In this document: piece by piece, positions 6,394-11,618 of the stretch
Position numbering within the stretch: the stretch's first letter is position 1
How the letters are laid out: each line of letters begins with the position of its first letter
DNA from: Eubacteriales bacterium
GTDB lineage: Bacteria; Bacillota; Clostridia; Christensenellales; CAG-138
Assembly: GCA_028703645.1 (NCBI GenBank)
Contig: JAQVML010000009.1
Coordinates: 1 to 11,618, forward strand
Reading direction: 5' to 3'
Length of the DNA stretch: 11,618 bases
Program-made: the position numbers and the translations under genes
Notes under the pieces: model-generated
The model's input: only the letters and a program-made list of their open reading frames with translations
Database searches by the model: none
What the model was told of the DNA's origin: nothing

Positions 6394-6409
6394 TGTAAAA
6401 ACGATTACA
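6394..6409 (-). promoter_or_regulatory. CRP/FNR-type operator C with class II promoter, ridA
   Basis: TGTAAAAACGATTACA on the plus strand is TGTAA-N6-TTACA, with the same 16-bp size and outer five bases as operators A and B but a mismatch at the sixth. Its centre, 6401.5, is 110.5 bp from ATG 6291. A minus-strand TATTTT (6371-6366) predicts a start near 6359, placing the operator at -42.5. Confidence 0.55.
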
Positions 6410-6584
6410 AAACGCATTTTAACCAAAGCAACGAAGCAAAGAATAAAAACCCGTGAAGTTACAAACGGAACCCCGAAGAAGAGACACGCCAACGAACACC
6501 AACAACAAAGATGACGTTGATCGCGGGATTTCTCTGCCTTCAAGGACAATATTAAATCCACCTGCTTTCCTGCTGGATAAATAG
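6410..6584. other. Unexplained gap upstream of ridA operator
   Basis: These 175 bases lie between operator C and the terminator of the transporter operon. Open frames on the minus strand are short or run through the terminator hairpin, have no convincing ribosome binding site and match nothing I recognise. I see no gene, RNA or site here. Confidence 0.4.
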
Positions 6585-6634
6585 AAAATCACACACGACT
6601 CGAATTCACTCAAATTCGAAGCGTGTGTGATTTT
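6585..6634. terminator. Long two-way terminator at the end of the sugar operon
   Basis: Two 22-nt arms (6585-6606 and 6613-6634) pair around a 6-nt loop with one 2x2 mismatch: AAAATCACACACG pairs with CGTGTGTGATTTT, and TCGAATT with AATTCGA. On the plus strand the stem runs into eight T; on the minus strand it ends in GATTTTCTATTT. It closes the operon about 195 nt past the last permease gene and isolates it from the ridA locus. Confidence 0.85.
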
Positions 6635-6828
6635 TTTTGATCGTAACAATGCTAGCCAGGGCCCGATTAACCGAAAGGCGCAATCGTGATGATTCCAACA
6701 AGGCGGATCAACAGAAACAGATACTGTAAGCGCTTGTGAAAGCCGGCCTGTTTCGACCAAATGGATGTTGCGGATCGAACAATGCCGTTCATATCGAGTT
6801 GAGCTAGGCTGATCATCGGTTTATGGAA
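6635..6828. other. 3' gap after the last permease gene
   Basis: No gene is seen in these 194 bases. They are probably the untranslated 3' end of the operon mRNA. A cre-like half palindrome (TGTAAGCGCTTGTG, 6725-6738) is present but matches well only on its left side. Confidence 0.45.
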
Positions 6829-7671
6829 TTATCCCTTCACTGCGCCTGCGGTCATACCCTCGACGAAATACTTCTGTACCAGCGCGAAGAGGATGATGAC
6901 GGGGATGGTCGTGATGGTGCCGAGCGCCATGATGATGCCCCAGTCGATGTGCGTGGAGCTGATGTAATTCGCAAGCCCAACGGTCAGCGTCTTCATCGAC
7001 TCCTTACTGATGAGAACGCTGGAGAGCAGAAACTCGTTCCACGACATGATAAACGCCATGATGCCCGTGCTGAGCACACCGGAGACACAAAGCGGAAGCT
7101 CGACCTTGAGAAACACTTGCATTTCGTTTGCGCCGTCCATGACCGCTGCCTCGTTGATCTCCTTTGGCAGCTTTTTAAAGAACGAAACAAGCAGCCAGAC
7201 GGAAAACGGCAGCGTCACCGTTAAATGCGCGATGATCACGCCAATGTGACTTTCGGGCATGCCAAACGCGTTTACGATTTTATACAGTGGCAGCATGAGC
7301 ATGATTGGCGGCACGCAGTATGCCGCAAGCACGCAGATGAGGATGAGCTTTCTGCCCTTGTAACGAAAACGCGTGAGACTATAGGCGGTCAAGGTGCCGA
7401 GGAGCATATCGACCACCATCACGACGGAGGCGATGAGCAGGCTGTTGAGAAAGTACCGAATGACATTTGGATTGCTAAACGCCTGGATGTACCATTCCAG
7501 AGACCAATTTTGCGGCATGATCTTCGGCGGAATTGTGAAGAGCTCTACGCCGGGTTTAAGCGAGCTCAACGCCATCCACGCCAGCGGGAAGCCGACGATC
7601 ACGACCAGAAAGACGATCAGGATTCCGACAAGAATGCCGGTGGTGATTTTGGATGTTTTCATGCTTTTCAT
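6829..7671 (-). CDS. CUT1 sugar ABC transporter permease, MalG-like
   Basis: A 280-residue inner-membrane permease with six predicted helices; the first is at about 11-33. The cytoplasmic EAA loop reads EAAVMDGANEMQVFLKVELP (174-193), whose conserved Gly follows the EAA and which docks on the ATPase. The C-terminal end (FVEGMTAGAVKG) is the normal MalG-family ending, so the protein is complete. ATG 7671 is chosen because CAGGAAA precedes it by 7 nt; a longer open frame from 7737 overlaps the preceding permease. It starts 20 nt after the MalF-like stop. It imports a mono- or oligosaccharide together with the MalF-like permease, the binding lipoprotein and an ATPase that is not in the window. 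Which sugar cannot be told. Confidence 0.93.
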   Translation of the reverse strand: MKSMKTSKITTGILVGILIVFLVVIVGFPLAWMALSSLKPGVELFTIPPKIMPQNWSLEWYIQAFSNPNVIRYFLNSLLIASVVMVVDMLLGTLTAYSLTRFRYKGRKLILICVLAAYCVPPIMLMLPLYKIVNAFGMPESHIGVIIAHLTVTLPFSVWLLVSFFKKLPKEINEAAVMDGANEMQVFLKVELPLCVSGVLSTGIMAFIMSWNEFLLSSVLISKESMKTLTVGLANYISSTHIDWGIIMALGTITTIPVIILFALVQKYFVEGMTAGAVKG

Positions 7672-7691
7672 CTTCGTTTCCTGCCTTTCTG

Positions 7692-8609
7692 TCAGTCTTC
7701 CGTCAAGCCGGATTTGGCGACGTAGAAGATGATGCAACCGAACATCAACACGCCGAGAATCATAGAGATCGCGGCGGCATAGCCGATTTGATAGGAGCCG
7801 AACGACGCCTGATAGATCAAGATCGGCAGGTGCGTGGTGGAGCCGGAAGGCCCGCCGCCGGTCACCATGAAGATCAGGTCATAATACGTCGCGGTCCAGA
7901 TGATGCGCAGCACCGCGAGCACGATGGTGGTGTTTTTCAGCTGTGGCAGGGTGATGTGCAGAAACGTTTTCCATTTGCCCGCGCCGTCAACGGTCGCGGC
8001 CTCGTAGATTTGCTTGTCGATGCTCTTGAGCGCCGCCCAGTAGATCAGCATGGGAAACGGATAGGAGCGCCAGACGTTGAGGATGACGACGACCCACATC
8101 GCGGGGCCTTGCATCGCGAGCAGGGATTGCCGCGCCTCCAGAAGACCCGCTTGCTGGAGCCAGTAGCTGACGATGCCATAGTCGCTGTTCATGATCCACT
8201 TGGACACGAGCGCGAGCGTGACGGCGGGCACGACATAGGGAATCAGCAGGAAACTTCTCAGCGCCGTGCCGCCCTTCATCGGGCGCGCGATGAGCAGCGC
8301 GATGCCGAGGCCGAGAACGAGCTGACCCAGCACGGAGAAGAATGTCCAGCGAATGGTATTCCAGAAGTATTTGAGAAACAGCTTGTTGCTGAAGATTTTT
8401 ACATAGTTGTCAAACCCGACAAAGCTGCTTGTTTTCTTAATCAGAGACGCGTTGGTGAAGCTCAGATAAACGTTGTATAGCACAGGATAGAGCACGAATG
8501 CGAGCAAAAAAACCATGACGGGAATTGCGAACGCAAGTCCGATCAGTTTGTGCCTTCGTTCATAGCTGGTGATGAGCCGCGGGCGCTTGAGCATTGTTCC
8601 GGAGGTCAT
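7692..8609 (-). CDS. CUT1 sugar ABC transporter permease, MalF-like
   Basis: A 305-residue inner-membrane permease. The first helix is at about 24-48, after a basic N-terminus. FVGFDNYVKIF (63-73) is the familiar segment before the periplasmic loop of short MalF/UgpA-type proteins. The EAA loop reads EAATVDGAGKWKTFLHITLP (203-222), and MVTGGGPSGSTTHLPILIY (248-266) is a family hallmark. ATG 8609 follows GAGGGAGA by about 8 nt and gives the usual N-terminus; the frame remains open to 8723, but the extra 38 residues look non-native. The gene is second in the transporter set, 189 nt after the binding-protein gene, an unusually long gap that contains a hairpin. Confidence 0.93.
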   Translation of the reverse strand: MTSGTMLKRPRLITSYERRHKLIGLAFAIPVMVFLLAFVLYPVLYNVYLSFTNASLIKKTSSFVGFDNYVKIFSNKLFLKYFWNTIRWTFFSVLGQLVLGLGIALLIARPMKGGTALRSFLLIPYVVPAVTLALVSKWIMNSDYGIVSYWLQQAGLLEARQSLLAMQGPAMWVVVILNVWRSYPFPMLIYWAALKSIDKQIYEAATVDGAGKWKTFLHITLPQLKNTTIVLAVLRIIWTATYYDLIFMVTGGGPSGSTTHLPILIYQASFGSYQIGYAAAISMILGVLMFGCIIFYVAKSGLTED

Positions 8610-8727
8610 AGTTGCTTCTCCCTCGTTTAGAATCGCGAAAACCGGGTGGATATGAACCGAGTGGATATCGAGTTGATTGGTTTTATGTGTTTCAGACGGG
8701 ACAGGATGATCATACCGTACCATTTGC

Positions 8728-8767
8728 AGCTTGGGAAGAACGCAGATGCCCGCGCTCTTCCCAAGCT
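8728..8767 (-). repeat. 16-bp intergenic hairpin between binding-protein and permease genes
   Basis: Arms 8728-8743 and 8752-8767 (AGCTTGGGAAGA... and ...TCTTCCCAAGCT) form, in the minus-strand RNA, a continuous 16-bp stem with one G-U pair and an 8-nt loop. No U-tract follows. In binding-protein operons such hairpins often stabilise the upstream mRNA, so that more binding protein than permease is made. Confidence 0.65.
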
Positions 8768-8798
8768 TGTTTCACGCAGAGATGTTGCGAGTGGCTAT

Positions 8799-10202
8799 CT
8801 ACATGGCGCCGGCGAAGCTTAATAGATCATCGTTGATCATGTTATACGCTTCTTCGGAGGTGTAGGTTCCGTCGCAAGCGCCTTGGAGCGCCACGCCGAA
8901 GATGTTGGTGGACTCGATGTAGGCGGACATTGCGGAGAGCCCCGCTTCCATGCCGTACCAGTACCAGGTGCCGTTTTCAAACGAGTTGAAGATGAAATCC
9001 ACCTGCTCCTGAAAATCCGCAACCTTGTCACTCGCCTTATAGATTTCGTAGGCGGGTTTGTAGGACGGGAAGGCGAACATCGGACGGGAAAGCGCACGTT
9101 CTGCCGCGCGTTCCGGCGTATAGAGCGCCTTGAGGAAATCCGCAACCAGCGCGGTGCGGACGCCATCGTCCTGCTTGGAAGCCACGAAGCAATAGCCGGA
9201 GCCGAAGGAAGCCTTAGCTTTGCCGTCGATGCCGGGGAAGTCGAAGCAGCCGAGCTTGTCCACCATGTCGGGGTTGTTGCCCTGCGCGTTTCCGATGACG
9301 GCGCCCATGTCGAGCGTCATTGCGACGGTGCCGGTGACGGCGAGCGCGTTGCGGTAATCGCCCCACGACCAGGTCAGCGAACCCGCCGGAGAGGCTTTGT
9401 GATACAGTTCAACCAGATAGTCGATGACCTTGATGGCATCTTCCTTTTCCTTGTCGAAGCAGTATTCGCCCGTCGCGGGATCGGTGAAGTATACACCGGC
9501 CGAGGTCATCATGGCATAGAGCGTCTGCGCGGAAACCTGCACGCCGTCGAGCGGGACGGCAAAGCCGGAGAGATCCGTGCTGTTGAGCGTCTCGGCGTTG
9601 GAGAGAAGCTCCGCCCAGGTGGTGGGAACGCTGAGCCCGTTTGCTTCATAGAGGTCTTTGCGATACCAGACGGAGGTATGCATCGCCCAGTCCGGCAGGC
9701 CGTAGATCTTGCCGTCTTTTCCGGTCAGGACGGATTTGTATGCCGAGGAAAAATCATCCGCGCCGATGGCGTTGATCACATCGTCCAGCGGCATGATGCT
9801 GTCGGCGGCGTAAAGATACGCGGTTCCGCCGAAGTTGGTGTGCATGATGTCCGGAACATCGCCGGAGGACGCGGCCGCGGCGAGCTTGCCGTACATTTCG
9901 TTGAATGCAACTTTTTCTACTTCGACCTCGACGCCCAGTTCTTTGGCGACCTCGGCAAACTGCTTGCTGAGGACTTCATACTGTGCGTCGGCGGTCAGGT
10001 TGGTCCAAATGACGAGCTTTTGACCCGAATAATCCACCGGCGTCGCCTCCGCGGGCGCTTGCGTTGCCGCGGTTTCGGGCGCTGTGGCTTCTTCGGCGGG
10101 TGCGGCGCTCTCTTGGGCTGCGGGCGCCGCGCAGGCAACAACGGATAGAGTCATCAGAAGAGTCAGTAGTATCGCCATCATTTTTGTCATGGAGCGTTTC
10201 AT
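8799..10202 (-). CDS. CUT1 sugar-binding lipoprotein (extracellular solute-binding protein family 1)
   Basis: A 467-residue lipoprotein anchored outside the membrane that captures a sugar for the two permeases. The N-terminus has a basic start (MKRSMTK), a hydrophobic core and the lipobox VVAC with the lipidated Cys at 24, followed by a linker of Ala, Pro, Glu and Thr to about residue 55. The mature part opens with KLVIWTNLT, continues with DVPDIMHTNFGGTAYLYAAD and GKIYGLPDWAMHTSVWYRKDLYEANGL, all typical of family 1 binding proteins, and is rich in Trp and Tyr as expected for sugar binding. ATG 10202 is 8 nt after AAAGGAGG; a TTG one codon upstream (10205) is less likely. It lies 54 nt after the oxidoreductase. 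A GATAAT in that gap has no -35, so no internal promoter is claimed. Confidence 0.93.
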   Translation of the reverse strand: MKRSMTKMMAILLTLLMTLSVVACAAPAAQESAAPAEEATAPETAATQAPAEATPVDYSGQKLVIWTNLTADAQYEVLSKQFAEVAKELGVEVEVEKVAFNEMYGKLAAAASSGDVPDIMHTNFGGTAYLYAADSIMPLDDVINAIGADDFSSAYKSVLTGKDGKIYGLPDWAMHTSVWYRKDLYEANGLSVPTTWAELLSNAETLNSTDLSGFAVPLDGVQVSAQTLYAMMTSAGVYFTDPATGEYCFDKEKEDAIKVIDYLVELYHKASPAGSLTWSWGDYRNALAVTGTVAMTLDMGAVIGNAQGNNPDMVDKLGCFDFPGIDGKAKASFGSGYCFVASKQDDGVRTALVADFLKALYTPERAAERALSRPMFAFPSYKPAYEIYKASDKVADFQEQVDFIFNSFENGTWYWYGMEAGLSAMSAYIESTNIFGVALQGACDGTYTSEEAYNMINDDLLSFAGAM

Positions 10203-10256
10203 CAATACTTCCTCCTTTTATTATCATTCGCAGAGTGCGCGCGCAAACCACGAATC

Positions 10257-11600
10257 TTATAAAATCACGTTGTGTTCTTCCAGATTTTGTTGCAATTTTG
10301 AGATGTTTACGTTTCGAACGGTTACGCCATCGGCAACCGCGATGGCTGCCGCCGTGCCTGCGGCCTCACCCATCACCATACACTGCGGCATGCAGCGGAT
10401 GCAGTTGGCAACCGGCGCTTCATAAGAGACGCATCTGCCCGCAACGAGTATGCCATCTTTACCCTTGGGCAGCATGCAGCGATAGGGAATGGTCATCGAT
10501 TGCCCAGGCTCGAGATCGTAGACGTACATGGTGACTCCGTCCGGCGTGTGCGCGCCCGCGGGCATGGCTCCGCGGCCGATGGTGTCTTCAAACTCCCGTG
10601 CGGTGTTAAAATCGTCCAGCGTGACCTTGTAGTCACCTATGATGCGGCGGCTTTCGCGCACGCCGAGCAGCGCCGCGATTGCGGAGAGATAGGCGTTCTC
10701 AAAACCGGGTACGTATTGCTTGAACGCTTCCGCCACGTCATAGAGACACTTCTGCGAAAAGTTCTCCTGCGCCGCGCGGGATTCAAAGCCCTCCGTACTG
10801 TGCGCTTCAATCGCGCCGGAGCAGTTGATTGTGACCTCACCCGGATTCGGCGTAGAGGTGAAGATGCCAAGCCAGTTGCGCAGGTACTCTTTTTCCGGCG
10901 GGAGCTGCACGTTCTTGAGTTCGTCGGCAAGGCCGAAGTGCATGAATCCCGGGAAGGTTTTAAAGTCGTGCCAGGCGGGTGGAACGTGGGTATCCAGCAC
11001 CGGCGGGTTCTCTTCGTAGTATCTCTTCACGCGATCCATGTCGATGCCGCACATTCTGCCCATCAGCGTCATCGGCTGGATATCCTTTTTCTCGCGCATC
11101 TCGTACTGCGCGCCCGCTTTGTAGGCAACCAGCGCGTCGCCCGTGCTGTCGATGACGACCTTTGCGCGAATCTCCATCAGCTCGCTCTGCGAGAGAACGA
11201 CAAGACCCGTTACCGTGTCGCCATCCTGAATCACGTCTACGATGGACGTATCAAGGAAGCATTCCAGATTGGGTTCACGGCTGGTGATTTCGTCGAGGAT
11301 CACCTTTGCAACCTCGGTATCATACAGAAAGCACACATCCGTCTCCGGATCGACTTCCACGATGGCGTTGCGCTCTTTGAAGATGTTCCTCAGTTCCCAT
11401 GCGATACCGCCGACGATGCGGTGCTTCTTGTCGCTGAATCCGACCCAGGCGCCCTGCATGCCTGCGGTGAACTGACCGCCGAGGCAGCGCTGCTTGTCGA
11501 CGATGACGGTCTTTGCGCCGTTTCGAGCCGCGGCCAATCCCGCGATTACGCCAGCGGTTCCGCCGCCCGCCACCAGAACATCCACTGTTTTTGTCCGCAT
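10257..11600 (-). CDS. FAD-dependent oxidoreductase (FAD_oxidored-type)
   Basis: A 447-residue flavoprotein. The N-terminal Rossmann fold reads VLVAGGGTAGVIAGLAAA (8-25), with the dinucleotide motif GGGTAG (12-17) and an acidic residue ending strand 2 (D35), followed by CLGGQFT (39-45). VVIDSTGDALVAYKAG and the C-terminal GILVAGRCVSYEAPVAN (383-399), then GEAAGTAAAIA (411-421), form the second FAD-contacting region of this family. The C-terminus has clustered Cys (390, 400, 403, 407). The substrate is unknown; proteins of this group often sit beside CUT1 sugar transporters, so oxidation of a sugar or sugar derivative is a reasonable inference. ATG 11600 follows AGGAGG by 11 nt at the window edge, so its promoter is outside. 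It is first of the visible operon. Confidence 0.88.
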   Translation of the reverse strand: MRTKTVDVLVAGGGTAGVIAGLAAARNGAKTVIVDKQRCLGGQFTAGMQGAWVGFSDKKHRIVGGIAWELRNIFKERNAIVEVDPETDVCFLYDTEVAKVILDEITSREPNLECFLDTSIVDVIQDGDTVTGLVVLSQSELMEIRAKVVIDSTGDALVAYKAGAQYEMREKKDIQPMTLMGRMCGIDMDRVKRYYEENPPVLDTHVPPAWHDFKTFPGFMHFGLADELKNVQLPPEKEYLRNWLGIFTSTPNPGEVTINCSGAIEAHSTEGFESRAAQENFSQKCLYDVAEAFKQYVPGFENAYLSAIAALLGVRESRRIIGDYKVTLDDFNTAREFEDTIGRGAMPAGAHTPDGVTMYVYDLEPGQSMTIPYRCMLPKGKDGILVAGRCVSYEAPVANCIRCMPQCMVMGEAAGTAAAIAVADGVTVRNVNISKLQQNLEEHNVIL

Positions 11601-11618
11601 TTGTTTTGTTTCCTCCTA

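Noticed and set aside
6725..6738. Possible catabolite (cre) site TGTAAGCGCTTGTG
   Set aside because: Only the left half fits the cre consensus, and it lies after the last gene of the sugar operon rather than at a promoter.
6419..6760. Minus-strand open frame of 113 codons downstream of the permeases
   Set aside because: It runs straight through the terminator stem at 6585-6634, lacks a ribosome binding site and matches nothing known to me.
7653..8480. Plus-strand open frame of 275 codons across the two permease genes
   Set aside because: It is antisense to both EAA-motif permeases, is very rich in Asp, His and Arg as is typical of a shadow frame over membrane proteins, and shows no family.
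8883..10148. Long plus-strand open frame (421 codons) opposite the sugar-binding lipoprotein
   Set aside because: It is antisense to a clear binding-protein gene, its composition is an artefact of that gene's codon use, and it has no recognisable domain or ribosome binding site.
1..11618. CRISPR array, tRNA or rRNA gene, insertion sequence or prophage gene
   Set aside because: I found no regularly spaced repeats, no tRNA-like cloverleaf arms, no transposase or integrase motifs and no terminal inverted repeats by eye; an RNA-model search would be needed to exclude small RNAs.

Overview
All nine recognisable genes lie on the minus strand, so they are read from right to left. No RNA gene, insertion sequence or CRISPR array was seen. 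Strong GGAGG-type ribosome binding sites, a short lipoprotein signal peptide followed by an Ala/Pro/Glu linker, and a split-permease CUT1 sugar transporter without its own ATPase suggest a low-to-medium GC Gram-positive anaerobe (Bacillota, probably Clostridia). This is an inference from style; no marker gene is present to prove it.

Right block (about 6829-11618): a sugar-uptake operon. An FAD-dependent oxidoreductase is followed by a CUT1 substrate-binding lipoprotein and two permeases (MalF-like, then MalG-like). A 16-bp hairpin sits between the binding protein and the permeases. A long two-way terminator at 6585-6634 closes the block. No ATPase, glycosidase or sugar regulator is in view.

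Left block (1 to about 6410): an amino-compound metabolism locus. It holds a RidA-type enamine/imine deaminase, an NhaC-family antiporter, a CRP/FNR-family regulator, a HisC-like aminotransferase, a class V PLP-dependent enzyme and the N-terminal third of an L-threonine aldolase cut by the window edge. Three enzymes in a row use pyridoxal phosphate, and RidA clears the reactive intermediates such enzymes make. The antiporter probably moves a substrate or product. The substrate cannot be read from the sequence.

Main finding: three 16-bp palindromes of the form TGTAA-N6-TTACA (2948-2963, 5725-5740, 6394-6409) lie upstream of the HisC-like gene, the antiporter and ridA. Each is about 97-111 bp from the start codon to the operator centre. 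Each has a plausible -10 element that puts the operator centre near -41.5 or -42.5, the class II activator position of the CRP family. The regulator encoded among them has Val where E. coli CRP has Glu181, which fits a TGTAA rather than TGTGA half-site, and it lacks the cAMP-binding Glu and Arg. The simplest reading is a small local regulon: a non-cAMP CRP/FNR activator switching on PLP enzymes, RidA and a transporter together.
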